Shown piece after piece: positions 17,298-25,717 of a stretch of 64,000 nt of DNA. The stretch spans positions 39,350-103,349 of the forward strand of contig DAIPWT010000005.1 of the NCBI GenBank assembly GCA_036783645.1. The letters are read 5' to 3'. This DNA is from UBA4732 sp002404095. Its GTDB lineage: Bacteria > Planctomycetota > Planctomycetia > Gemmatales > Gemmataceae. Every line of letters starts with the position of its first letter. The first letter of the stretch is position 1. Both the position numbers and the translations under genes were made by a program. The notes below the pieces were generated by a model. The model had not been told where the DNA came from. It saw only the letters and a program-made list of their open reading frames with translations, and searched no databases.

Positions 17298-18683
17298 TTA
17301 GTGACTCTTCGGCTCCTCTGGCGCCTCGGGGGAAGCGACGACCGCCGCCCCGTCCACTAGATCGCCGGTAGGGTGCAGGACGATCTGGTCGTCGGCCTCC
17401 AGCCCCTTCGGGATCGCGATCCGCACCCCGTTGTCGCTTCCGACGATCACCGGGGTCAGGCAAGCCTTCCCGTCCCGCACGACGAAGACCGACCCTTTGC
17501 CCTGTTCTCCCTTCCCCGTCAGGCAGGACGACGGCACGGAGAGGAGGTCGGCGCTCTGATCGAGGAAGATGGTGACGTGGCCGTACATGCCCTGCGCGAT
17601 CTTGCCCGTCGGGTTTTTTTCCAGGTCGATTTCCACGTGCATCGTGCGGCTGCCGGTATCCTCGGAGCTGGCCGTCCGCGACACTTTGGCCTCGAGCGGC
17701 GGCCCCGGCAGGGCGTCGATCTCGACGACGGCGCGGTTGCCCACGTTGCAGTACGGCACGTCGCGATCCGGCATCTGGAAGACCACGCGCATCTTGTCCG
17801 TCCGCTCCACGGTCAACAGCGGCCGGCTGCCGCCGTCCGTCGCCGCCCGAACGTAACCGCCCGGGTCCATCGCGCGGTAGGTGATGACGCCGGTGTACGG
17901 AGAGGTGATGGTGGCGAATTGGACCATGACCTGGGCCTTCTCCACCTCAGCCTTGGCGACCTTGACGTCGGCCGCGGCGGCCACCACGTCGGCTTGGGCC
18001 TGGAGAACCTTGGCGTCCGCCGCCGCCACCATCGCGTTCGCCTTGGCCAAGGTCGCGTGGGCCTCGTCCTCGGCCGCCACGGCCGCGTCGCGATCGTCCT
18101 GGTGCTCGTCCACCAGGCGCTCGTCGATGACCGGGTTGCGCCCGGCGTTGTAAAGATCCTGCATGCGGCGGAACTGCTTCCCCCGGAACACGGCCTTGGC
18201 GTGGGTGCTCGTGATGGCGGCTTGTGCCCGGACGACCTCCGCCTTGGCCGCGCTTACGTCCGCTTGGGCGCTGACAACGTGGGCGTCCATCTGGGTGACG
18301 TGGGCCTGCGCCGCCTCTACCGCGGCCCTATGCCGCTTGACTTGTTTATCGAGGTCCGGCACGTCCACTTTGGCGAGCACCTGCCCCGTGGTCACCCGAT
18401 CGCCGATGTCCACGGTCTGGGTTTTCAGGTAGCCCGACGCGCCCGCGACCAACTCGGCCGACTCGAAAGACTGGACCGACCCCGGCCCCTTGCTGGTGCG
18501 CGGCATCGCCCCCTTCAGAGGATGCGTCACTTCGACGCGAATTTCGTCGGAGGCGGTGGGTTCGCCCTCGTCTCGGGCGAGCGTTTCCGGCGATCCTGAG
18601 CTTTTCGTCAAGTAATAGGCGCCGCCGGCCGTAAACGCGAGCGCGACCGCCGCCACGACTAACCACCATTTCCATATCGACAT
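17298..18683 (-). CDS. RND periplasmic adaptor (HlyD/MFP family)
   Basis: 461 residues. An N-terminal helix (about 5-27) anchors it in the inner membrane. A split lipoyl domain (S-G-Y-L-K-T-Q-T-V-D-I-G-D-R-V-T-T-G-Q-V then L-A) flanks a very long coiled coil (about 105-235) of A-x-x-A and Q-A-D-V-x-A-A heptads. A beta-barrel and membrane-proximal domain follow. An AGGTGA ribosome-binding site precedes the ATG. It links the pump to a TolC-type duct. It sits three bases after the Usp-like gene. Confidence 0.9.
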   Translation of the reverse strand: MSIWKWWLVVAAVALAFTAGGAYYLTKSSGSPETLARDEGEPTASDEIRVEVTHPLKGAMPRTSKGPGSVQSFESAELVAGASGYLKTQTVDIGDRVTTGQVLAKVDVPDLDKQVKRHRAAVEAAQAHVTQMDAHVVSAQADVSAAKAEVVRAQAAITSTHAKAVFRGKQFRRMQDLYNAGRNPVIDERLVDEHQDDRDAAVAAEDEAHATLAKANAMVAAADAKVLQAQADVVAAAADVKVAKAEVEKAQVMVQFATITSPYTGVITYRAMDPGGYVRAATDGGSRPLLTVERTDKMRVVFQMPDRDVPYCNVGNRAVVEIDALPGPPLEAKVSRTASSEDTGSRTMHVEIDLEKNPTGKIAQGMYGHVTIFLDQSADLLSVPSSCLTGKGEQGKGSVFVVRDGKACLTPVIVGSDNGVRIAIPKGLEADDQIVLHPTGDLVDGAAVVASPEAPEEPKSH

Positions 18684-18686
18684 AAT

Positions 18687-19160
18687 TCACCTGTTTGAAT
18701 CGTGTTTGGCGTAAGGCGTTCCGGGGACGGCCACAAGGGTTAAGGAGTCGGGTAGACCCTTTAAGTCGCTCATTATGTCCCCGAACAGCCAACGCCGCCA
18801 GTGAGAAACAACGCGCCGCTCCACGAACACATGCGAGCAGCGGCGCCACTGGGCCGCGCGAGCCACGGCCGTACGCACGTCCCACCCCGTCACGAAATCG
18901 AAGTCGGCGGTTAAGCCGCGTTCGGCGAAAGCTTCCGCCACGAACCGCTCGCGGATTCGCGCCTGCGTCTCGGAGCCGGCCACTGTCAATACGACCGGCG
19001 CGATCCGGAGCGCTTGGCAAAAGGTGACGACCGTTTCCAGAAAACCGTCCCCAGGCCTCCCGTAATGATTGAGGATCAGGGCGCGAGTGGCCGGCGCCAA
19101 CGCTCCTGTCGCCGGAGCCGATTCGTCGAGCAATACTGACACGCTGTGGAACATTCGCAC
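18687..19160 (-). CDS. Universal-stress-like protein
   Basis: 157 residues with an alpha/beta pattern fitting the Usp/adenine-nucleotide alpha-hydrolase fold: early V-S-V-L-L-D-E-S, a long helix, P-V-V-L-T-V-A-G, and a later S-H-V-F-V-E-R-R. The ATP-binding G-x2-G-x9-G(S/T) motif of classic UspA is not evident, so nucleotide binding is uncertain. The start is GTG at 19160, or ATG six bases on. It sits between the CsrA-SUKH gene and the pump adaptor with gaps of 11 and 3 bases. Confidence 0.65.
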   Translation of the reverse strand: MRMFHSVSVLLDESAPATGALAPATRALILNHYGRPGDGFLETVVTFCQALRIAPVVLTVAGSETQARIRERFVAEAFAERGLTADFDFVTGWDVRTAVARAAQWRRCSHVFVERRVVSHWRRWLFGDIMSDLKGLPDSLTLVAVPGTPYAKHDSNR

Positions 19161-19171
19161 CTAGCCCCTGG

Positions 19172-19876
19172 TTATGTTTTGACGACGCACTCGGCCGCGT
19201 TCAAGACGGCCAGGGTGAGAAAATGAAGAAAGCTACAGGCGACCTCCCTTTCGTCGCCGGCGCGATCTCGAACGATCACCGGGCATTCCCCTTCATCCAT
19301 TTTAGTCGTATCAAAATAATACGACCTGCCTTCTCCATCCTCCGTGAACTTCACATAATGCGGGGGACGGGTCGAATCTAGGTGATTCATGAGGACGATG
19401 TCGCCCCACAGGCGGTCGCGTGGCAGCCCGAACAATTCGTGTTCGGGCGACGACTGGGAGCCAAAGGACCGGAGGAAGGCGCGGTAGCTTTGCGGCAAGG
19501 GGGCGCCTAATTCACGCTCCACGGCGTCCAGTTCCAGGTCCGTCACGGCGCTCAGCCGGTTCGGCAAAGTGCCGAACCGCCGGTATATCAGCGACGTGAC
19601 GTTTTTGGTGAGCTGAGCCTCGAATTCCGTGAATCGCCTCTCCAGGCGCCGCTCTGGTTGGGGGATATTAGGCGGGTTTCGGGACTGGTCCTCTTCACGC
19701 CCTTTGCGGAGTAGCGCCGTCCCGCGGCGCACATGCACTTCCTCCCGGTCCACCGTGACGCAAGGAGGAGCCTTGACGCCAAGGCGGGCCACGCCTGCGT
19801 GAACGGCCAAGACGACCAAACGAATCCGGCCATCGATCACGATCTCTTCACCGACCCGGCGACTCAATACTAACAT
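19172..19876 (-). CDS. csrA: CsrA fused to a SUKH (SMI1/KNR4) domain
   Basis: 234 residues. The first 60 are a complete CsrA: M-L-V-L-S-R-R-V-G-E-E-I-V-I, then the strands through G-V-K-A-P and V-D-R-E-E-V. A proline- and arginine-rich linker (about 65-85) joins a SUKH-type domain (about 100-230) with L-E-x-x-E-x-x-L-G-A-P-L-P-x-S-Y-R-A-F-L and a W-G-D-I motif. CsrA binds GGA motifs in mRNA leaders. SUKH proteins are best known as immunity proteins and protein-binding modules. A single frame spans both, with AAGGAAGG before the ATG. It is the first gene of the efflux operon. Confidence 0.88.
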   Translation of the reverse strand: MLVLSRRVGEEIVIDGRIRLVVLAVHAGVARLGVKAPPCVTVDREEVHVRRGTALLRKGREEDQSRNPPNIPQPERRLERRFTEFEAQLTKNVTSLIYRRFGTLPNRLSAVTDLELDAVERELGAPLPQSYRAFLRSFGSQSSPEHELFGLPRDRLWGDIVLMNHLDSTRPPHYVKFTEDGEGRSYYFDTTKMDEGECPVIVRDRAGDEREVACSFLHFLTLAVLNAAECVVKT

Positions 19877-19965
19877 TGGTGTCCTTCCTTGGTTCAGAGG
19901 CGAGGGAGCGATCTTTTACCGGGCGACAGTCCTTCCCATGCGGCGTACTACTCGCCTCGAGTAAA

Positions 19966-19980
19966 GCAAGCGTCGTGCCG
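19966..19980 (-). promoter_or_regulatory. Sigma-54 promoter for the csrA-fusion/efflux operon
   Basis: On the minus strand the sequence is CGGCACGACGCTTGC followed by TT. It matches the -24/-12 consensus (TGGCACG, four bases, TTGC) with one change (C for the first T) and the exact GG-to-GC spacing. Transcription would start near 19953, about 77 bases before the CsrA fusion. The gene just upstream encodes a sigma-54 activator. A 10-bp palindrome, TTTCCGGAAA at 20041-20050, and a nearby GTTTC/GAAAC arm pair are possible activator sites. Confidence 0.75.
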
Positions 19981-20106
19981 CGCGGTCGGCCGCAACGCGC
20001 CTTTCTGCAACTCCTTGTTTGGTCTAGGGATGTGGAAGACTTTCCGGAAAAGAGGTTTCGCCGTGAAACGGAGGATTACTTCAGGCGCGAGCGGGTATCG
20101 GCCGAC

Positions 20107-20125
20107 GCGGGCGACAATCGCCCGC
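20107..20125 (-). terminator. GC hairpin after the response regulator
   Basis: GCGGGCGA, a CAA loop and TCGCCCGC form a perfect 8-bp stem just downstream of the regulator's stop codon. No U tract follows, so it is a weak candidate for termination or mRNA end protection. Confidence 0.4.
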
Positions 20126-20130
20126 CTCGC

Positions 20131-21585
20131 TCATTCGCCGGCGCCGTCTTGTTGGGGAACGTCCTCGGTAACAACTCGGTCCACCGTCATGCCAAATGTG
20201 CGCAGCTTGTGCCTCAACGTCGCTCGGGTCACGCCAAGTACCTCGCTCGCCTGGGTCTGGTGCCCATGCGTATAGCGCAAGACTCGTGTCAGCAGCAGAC
20301 GCTCGACGGCGGCGACGACCTCTTCGTGAAGGGGGCCGACCGGGTGGCGGAGCCGGGCGTCGATGAACGCCGACAGGTCGAACGACTCCGCGCTTGAGGC
20401 ATCGGCCGACGCCGGCGCGGCGGAAGGCGTCCCAAGTAGGTGTTCCGGCAGGAATTCAGGAAAGAGGAGGTGGCCGGAGGCGTTAAGCATGGCCTGCTTG
20501 ACAACGCCTTGCAACTCGCGGACGTTGCCCGGCCATGCGTAGTTTTGCAGAAGTTCCAGCGCTTCCGGGGCGAAGCCTCGCAGGTCCAGGTTCAACTCCC
20601 GGTCGAAGCGGAACAGGAAGAAGTGGGCCAACTCCGCAACGTCCTCTAGCCGTTCCCGCAACGGCGGGACGCGGAGGGAGACGGCGTTAAGGCGATAATA
20701 GAGGTCCTTACGAAACCGTCCTTCCGCGACCAATTTCGGAAGATCCTGATTCGTCGCGGCCAGGACGCGCACGTCGGATTGGAGCGTCTCGTTGCCGCCG
20801 AGGCGCTCGAAGCGTTGATCTTGTAGTACGCGCAGCATTTTGGCCTGCAAGGCAGGCGTCATGTCGCCGATTTCGTCGAGGAACAGCGTACCCTTGTCGC
20901 ATTGCTCGAACTTGCCGACGCGGCGCCGATCCGCGCCAGTGAATGTACCCTTTTCGTGTCCGAATAGTTCGCTTTCGAGCAAAGTCTCCGGAATGGCGGC
21001 GCAGTTGATCGCTAGGAACGGCTTGTCGGCTCGCCGGCTGTGCTGGTAAAGGGCGCGGGCGACCAGTTCTTTGCCCGTGCCGCTCTCACCTAGAATCAGG
21101 ACGTTGACATCTTGGGGAGCGATGCGGCCGACGGTCTTGCACATCTCTTGCATAACCGGGCCGCGACCCACGATGCGGTCGCCGGCGTCGTCAGCGGGCA
21201 GAACGGCAGGGACGCTCATCAGACGCGCCGCGTCGAAGGCCCGCTGTAGCACCTGGCTGAGCCGTTCGAGGTCCACCGGCTTGACGAGGTAGTCGAAGGC
21301 CCCTCCCTTCATGGCCTCGATGGCCGTGTCGGTGGTGCCATGGGCCGTGATGAAGACAACCGGCCGACGAGGCGCGCGTGCGTGGATTTCGCGGAAGAGA
21401 TCGAGGCCCGAACGGTCGGGCAACTGGATGTCCAAGACGATCACGTCCGGGGTGTGTTCGACCACTTGCGCCAGTCCGTCGGCCGCCGTGGCCGCCGTCA
21501 ACACGCGCACCCCTTCCTCCGTAAAGACCCGGCGAAACGAATAGCGTACACTTTCTTCATCGTCAATGACCAGCAAGGTCGGCAT
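20131..21585 (-). CDS. NtrC-family sigma-54-dependent response regulator
   Basis: 484 residues in three domains. Receiver (1-120): V-I-V-L-D-I-Q-L-P-D holds the phospho-accepting Asp near residue 52. AAA+ (about 145-375): G-E-S-G-T-G-K-E Walker A, F-G-H-E-K-G-T-F-T-G-A (a GTFTGA version of the sigma-54-contact loop) and T-L-F-L-D-E-I-G-D Walker B. The C-terminal Fis-type helix-turn-helix (about 440-470) has Q-A-S-E-V-L-G-V-T-R-A-T-L-R-H-K-L. It overlaps the kinase gene by 23 bases and has GGAGG before its ATG. It probably activates the sigma-54 promoter at 19966-19980. Confidence 0.93.
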   Translation of the reverse strand: MPTLLVIDDEESVRYSFRRVFTEEGVRVLTAATAADGLAQVVEHTPDVIVLDIQLPDRSGLDLFREIHARAPRRPVVFITAHGTTDTAIEAMKGGAFDYLVKPVDLERLSQVLQRAFDAARLMSVPAVLPADDAGDRIVGRGPVMQEMCKTVGRIAPQDVNVLILGESGTGKELVARALYQHSRRADKPFLAINCAAIPETLLESELFGHEKGTFTGADRRRVGKFEQCDKGTLFLDEIGDMTPALQAKMLRVLQDQRFERLGGNETLQSDVRVLAATNQDLPKLVAEGRFRKDLYYRLNAVSLRVPPLRERLEDVAELAHFFLFRFDRELNLDLRGFAPEALELLQNYAWPGNVRELQGVVKQAMLNASGHLLFPEFLPEHLLGTPSAAPASADASSAESFDLSAFIDARLRHPVGPLHEEVVAAVERLLLTRVLRYTHGHQTQASEVLGVTRATLRHKLRTFGMTVDRVVTEDVPQQDGAGE

Positions 21586-23065
21586 GATTTTCCTCCGGGG
21601 GCGGCGGTGGCACGGTGATCAGGAAGCACGCGCCGCCTTCGGGGCGGTTGGACGCGGTGATGCGGCCGCCGTGTTCCTCAAGGATGCGGTTGGAAATAGA
21701 CAGTCCCAATCCGGTCCCGGTCGGTTTCGTGGTGACGAAGGGCGTGAACAATCGGTCGGCCATCTCCGCCGGGATGCCGGCGCCGGTGTCGCTCACGGCG
21801 AGCCGGACGGCGCCCGACGCCTGGGCTGTCAGTTCCACGTCTAGGCGTCCGCCTTGGGGCATGGCGTCCAGCGCGTTGAGCAAAAGATTGACGAGGACCG
21901 TGCTAAATTGCCCACGGTCCACGCAACCGACCGCCGGTTGCTCAAGCCCGTGCAGTGTCACAGCGACCGATTGCTGTTGCGCCCGGCCGCGGACGAGATC
22001 GCGGGCCTGAGTCACCAGGTCGCGCAAGTCACAGCGACAGCGCTGAGGGGCCGGCAGACGAGCGAAGTCCAGGAAGCCTTGCACCGTCTGTTCCAGGCGG
22101 GCGACTTCGCCGTGGATAACGCGCAAATCCTCGGCGTTGAGTGGCGTGGGATTGCGAGACCGTAAGGCCGACTCGACGAGCATCTTGATCCCCGTCAGTG
22201 GATTGCGGATTTCATGGGCTACGCCGGCGGCGAGTTGTCCGACGGCGGCCAGCTGATCGGCGCGCAGCAACTCGCGTTGATGCTGCTGGGCGCGCTCGGT
22301 CACCTCTTCAACCTTGCGGACTATCGTTTGCATTTCGCGGTCGAGGCTCTGAAGATCGCCGTCGGCCGCCACGCTAACCGTGGCCACGTCGTGATCGAGA
22401 TGCTGCGCGAGATCCTTGACGTGAACGCTCAAACGATAGATCGACTGGCTCAGCCCGCGCGCCATGCCGTAGCCCATGATGAGGCCGCCCACCGGCCCGG
22501 CCAGACCAAGCAAAACCATCGCCACTTCGGCCTGCCTGGTGACGGACAGGTTCTCTTGGGCCGACGCGTCCATCGCCTCCTTATTCACGCGCATCAAGGA
22601 CTGACAGGGATCGACGACGTGACGGATCGGATGGGAGTCCATTAGCTTACGAAACGCAGCCGGAGTGCGGTTGGGACCGACCTCGGTTCGCAGCTGAGTC
22701 TGCTCCGACTGATAGCGCCGGTATCCCTCTTCGATCTCCGAAACCCAGTGCTTTTCCTCCGGAGTGTGGCTGGCTTGGCGTGCGGTCGCCAGGGCTTCCT
22801 CAAACTGCCGTTGGTCGGTTTCGATGAGATCGAGTTCGTCGGGACTGGGTTCCATTAAGTAAAGGAGATTATGGAACCGCAATTGCCGAACCCGGATTTC
22901 CAGTTCCTGCGCGGCCTGTAAACTGGCGACGTTGCGGGACAGGATATCCGTCATGTTGGCCTGAAGCCGCGTGACGTAGAAGACGCTGACTAGGCACGCG
23001 GCGAACAAGAGGAGGCCGATGACCACCGCCGGGCCTGTCACGCGTAGCAGGATTTTGGGATTCAC
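21563..23065 (-). CDS. Membrane sensor histidine kinase
   Basis: 500 residues, GTG start with GGAGACC upstream. Two membrane helices (about 10-32 and 182-204) bracket a periplasmic region of about 150 residues that looks like a four-helix bundle. A HAMP-like linker leads to the dimerisation domain with A-A-G-V-A-H-E-I-R-N-P-L-T-G-I, the autophosphorylated His near residue 285. The HATPase domain has N-L-L-L-N-A-L-D-A, D-T-G-A-G-I-P and G-T-G-L-G-L-S. It is the partner of the NtrC-type regulator downstream. The upstream binding lipoprotein probably supplies the signal. Confidence 0.92.
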   Translation of the reverse strand: MNPKILLRVTGPAVVIGLLLFAACLVSVFYVTRLQANMTDILSRNVASLQAAQELEIRVRQLRFHNLLYLMEPSPDELDLIETDQRQFEEALATARQASHTPEEKHWVSEIEEGYRRYQSEQTQLRTEVGPNRTPAAFRKLMDSHPIRHVVDPCQSLMRVNKEAMDASAQENLSVTRQAEVAMVLLGLAGPVGGLIMGYGMARGLSQSIYRLSVHVKDLAQHLDHDVATVSVAADGDLQSLDREMQTIVRKVEEVTERAQQHQRELLRADQLAAVGQLAAGVAHEIRNPLTGIKMLVESALRSRNPTPLNAEDLRVIHGEVARLEQTVQGFLDFARLPAPQRCRCDLRDLVTQARDLVRGRAQQQSVAVTLHGLEQPAVGCVDRGQFSTVLVNLLLNALDAMPQGGRLDVELTAQASGAVRLAVSDTGAGIPAEMADRLFTPFVTTKPTGTGLGLSISNRILEEHGGRITASNRPEGGACFLITVPPPPPEENHADLAGH

Positions 23066-23097
23066 CTCGGTCTCCTCTCTCGCAAACTCGCCGCTTG

Positions 23098-24144
23098 CTA
23101 TCGCGCGAACTCGTCGCGCAAAAAGCTCTGCACCTCATCCCACATGTCCGCCGCCTTCGCAAAGTCCACGGCCATCGGATGCGCCGTTCGCCCGTTTTCA
23201 ATAACGTCCGGCAGCGTTGCTTTCACCTCCGGGTTCAGCGGGATTTGATGGCTGTCCGCCTCGGCGAGTTGTTTTTCCATGTCAGCGCTAAGCAAGAAGT
23301 CCATTAACTTCCGCGCGCCTTCCGGGTCCGGACAACCGCGGATAATGGCGAGCGTATTTGGCAGAAATAACGTCCCCATGCGGCTGCCGGGAACCTCCTC
23401 GCGATCCAGGAAGAGGATGGCCACGTGACTGCCGGCCTTGATCTCTTCGAGCGAGTCGTCGGTGTCGGTGACGGCGACGGCGATCTCTTGGCCGGCCGGC
23501 GTTCGGCCAGCGCCGACCCACTCCGCCGCTTGTTTGTTGCCCGGCGAAATTTGTACGCCGTTGGCGCGCAAATCCTGATAATACTTCCTCGCCTTTTCCG
23601 GCCCGAGAACTTCAAATAGACACGCCGCTTGCGTCGCCGACGTGCCGAACTGCGGCCGCGACATCGCCACGCGGCCCTTCCACTTCTCGCCCGTTAGCTC
23701 AAGGAGGCTTTTCGGTCGATCCTTATCCTTTACCAAATCGGTGTTGACCAGCAGGACGCGGGCACGGGCGGCGAATGCGTTCCAATAGTGGTCCTTGTCC
23801 TTCGCAGACGCGGGATAGGGCGCGGCCGACGGGCTATCGTACTGTTCCAATAACCCCTGCCGTTGTAGCCGGATCGTCGAAAGGGGTTCGTTGTTCCAGA
23901 AGACGTCGCAGCGCGGCCGCTCTTTTTCCTTGACCAGTTCCACATAGAGACTGACCGACTTGTCCGCCTCGGTGTCGAACTTCGGGGTCGCTTCTATGCC
24001 GGTCTTCTTGTGGAATTGCTCCAGTACGCCTTCGGCGAACTCCTTGTCCTGAGCGCAGTACAGCACGACGCGCGGCTTCTCCGAGAAACAGCCGCTGATG
24101 GTCGTCAGCGCCAGGACGATTCCGAGAATTCGCGTCGGGTTCAT
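23098..24144 (-). CDS. Periplasmic substrate-binding lipoprotein (Fbp/PgtC-like)
   Basis: 348 residues with a lipoprotein signal ending T-I-S-G-C (Cys19). The rest is a type II periplasmic binding fold: V-V-L-Y-C-A-Q-D near the N-terminus, C-D-V-F-W-N-N-E-P, a W-K-G-R-V-A-M-S-R-P segment, and L-F-L-P-N-T-L-A-I. The pattern is closest to iron(III) or phosphoglycerate-sensing binding proteins. No ABC permease or ATPase gene is nearby; instead a kinase and regulator follow, as with PgtC-PgtB-PgtA. It therefore probably senses a ligand for the kinase rather than feeding transport. Confidence 0.82.
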   Translation of the reverse strand: MNPTRILGIVLALTTISGCFSEKPRVVLYCAQDKEFAEGVLEQFHKKTGIEATPKFDTEADKSVSLYVELVKEKERPRCDVFWNNEPLSTIRLQRQGLLEQYDSPSAAPYPASAKDKDHYWNAFAARARVLLVNTDLVKDKDRPKSLLELTGEKWKGRVAMSRPQFGTSATQAACLFEVLGPEKARKYYQDLRANGVQISPGNKQAAEWVGAGRTPAGQEIAVAVTDTDDSLEEIKAGSHVAILFLDREEVPGSRMGTLFLPNTLAIIRGCPDPEGARKLMDFLLSADMEKQLAEADSHQIPLNPEVKATLPDVIENGRTAHPMAVDFAKAADMWDEVQSFLRDEFAR

Positions 24145-24266
24145 GTCGTGATCCTTACTTCAAGTTGTGTCTCTGGCCCGCTTATTGGTAGGATACGCAA
24201 ATCTCCGGGCGCTCACGCGACCCGGCTCGCCTTTTCCCGACACCGACGCCCGTTCCGAGGAACGCG

Positions 24267-25383
24267 ATGAACGCCGATCTCCGCCGCCGCACCGATGACG
24301 TACTCAGCCGTCTGACTCAGATGCGGGACTCTCTTTGACGTGGCGGGTAAACAGGCTCAGCGCGAGAGCCTCAACGTCAAGATGGGCCAACCCAACTTCT
24401 GGGACAACCCCGAGAAGGCGCAAGAAATCATCGGCGGACTCAAACCGCTCAACGGCTTGCTCAAGCCTTATGAGGAATTGAAGTCCCAGGCGGAAAACAT
24501 CCAAGCCCTAGGGGAAATGTCCGAAGAAGACAATTCCTTTGACACGGAACTTGAAAGCGAACTGAACGCCATCGAGAAAGCCCTCAGCGCGTTTGAAATG
24601 CGGGCCATGCTTAGCGGTTCACAGGACGCCAGCAACGCTTATCTACGCATCCAGGCCGGCACTGGCGGGACCGAAGCGTGTGATTGGGCCGAGATGCTCA
24701 TGCGCATGTACGGCCGGTGGGCTGAGCGCCACGGCTTCGAGGCGGAAATCGTCGATAAGCTCGACAATGAAGAAGCCGGCATCCGTAGCGCGACGCTGCG
24801 CATCGTCGGCGACTACGCCTACGGCCAGTTACAAAGCGAGGCCGGGGTCCATCGGCTAGTGCGTATCAGCCCGTTCGACTCCAACGCCCGCCGGCAGACG
24901 TCGTTCGCGGCAGTGGATGTTACGCCCGAGATTGACGGCACGATTACCATTGAGGTTCGTTCCGACGAACTGCGGCGCGATACGTTCCGTTCCGGCGGCC
25001 CCGGCGGCCAGCACCAGAATAAGACCGAAAGCGGCGTGCGCTACACGCATCTGCCGACGGGCGTGGCGGCCGAAAGCCGCAGTCAACGCAGCCAGCACAA
25101 GAACGACGATATGGCCATGAAAATGCTCAAAGCCCGGCTCTACCAGATTGAAGAGCAAAAGCAAAAGGCCGAGGTCGAAAAGCTGTACGACGAGAAGGGT
25201 GAAGTGGCCTGGGGCTATCAAATCCGCAATTACGTCTTGCAGCCGTATACGCTTGCCAAGGATGTGCGCACCGAAGTGCAGACGGCCCAGGTGCAAAACG
25301 TGCTGGACGGCGACATTGACGAGTTCATTCAGGCGTATTTACGGCTGAAGGCGGAAAAGGCGCACAAAAAGGCGGCAAAATAG
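24267..25383 (+). CDS. prfB: Peptide chain release factor 2 (programmed +1 frameshift)
   Basis: Release factor 2 of about 371 residues, made by joining 24267-24335 to 24337-25383. The first 23 codons end in CTT at 24333, followed by TGA-C; a +1 slip reads GAC and continues. GAGGAA precedes the ATG. The second part holds the catalytic S-G-G-P-G-G-Q-H and the R-I-S-P-F-D-S-N-A-R-R-Q-T-S-F region typical of RF2. RF2 recognises UGA, so low RF2 lets ribosomes pause and shift, giving feedback control. The second frame alone would start without a proper ribosome-binding site. Confidence 0.95.
24333..24339 (+). promoter_or_regulatory. prfB +1 frameshift site CTTTGAC
   Basis: The classical RF2 autoregulatory slip site, with CTT in the P site, TGA in the A site and C after it. 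A GCGGGA lies a few bases upstream, weaker than the AGGGGG of Escherichia coli, so the internal Shine-Dalgarno stimulus may be reduced. Confidence 0.92.
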
Positions 25384-25395
25384 CACGCAAAGTGG

Positions 25396-25426
25396 GTCGC
25401 GCGCTCCCCTTCGGGTCGCGGCTAAA
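25396..25426. repeat. Dispersed 'AGCCGCGACCC' repeat, copy 1
   Basis: Read on the minus strand it runs TTTAGCCGCGACCCGAAG, then GGGAGCGCG. Related copies lie at 35294-35323 and 59426-59460 in the opposite orientation. It sits just after prfB. Confidence 0.75.
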
Positions 25427-25447
25427 CAGTTTTCGGACGCTGCGCAC

Positions 25448-25615
25448 TCACCTCGCGGCGACTGGCTCAATCCACCACGGACTGAGGATGTGAATCTTCT
25501 TGAGGATGACATCCTTCTCGCCGCCGTTTTTGGCGGCGGCCAACTTGGCCTTGAGCTTGGCCATCTTTTCCTTGCGGTGATAACGGCGTTTCAATTCGCT
25601 TTTGCGTTCGACCAT
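25448..25615 (-). CDS. Small basic protein, DUF6800-like
   Basis: A 55-residue protein starting M-V-E-R-K-S-E-L-K-R-R-Y-H-R-K-E-K-M, with about a third of its residues Lys or Arg, and ending I-L-S-P-W-W. AGGATAACC precedes the ATG. The pattern of a Lys/Arg helix followed by a K-I-x-x-I/L-S-P-W/F tail matches a short planctomycete family I recall as DUF6800. Function unknown. The charge suggests nucleic-acid or ribosome binding, which is inference. Confidence 0.7.
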   Translation of the reverse strand: MVERKSELKRRYHRKEKMAKLKAKLAAAKNGGEKDVILKKIHILSPWWIEPVAAR

Positions 25616-25717
25616 GTCGGTTATCCTGCGCTTCGAGTTTCAGTACGCCCTCGACGCTTTGAACGAGGGAGTCCTTATGTTATACGGCGGCGCCGTCGGT
25701 GCAAGGGCGGCACGATA

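Noticed and set aside
17373..18599. 408-residue plus-strand frame opposite the adaptor gene
   Set aside because: His/Arg/Leu-rich shadow of the adaptor's long coiled coil; the minus strand has clear domains.
24010..24266. Possible short gene or RNA upstream of prfB
   Set aside because: The frame is antisense to the binding lipoprotein and no RNA secondary structure or family match is evident.
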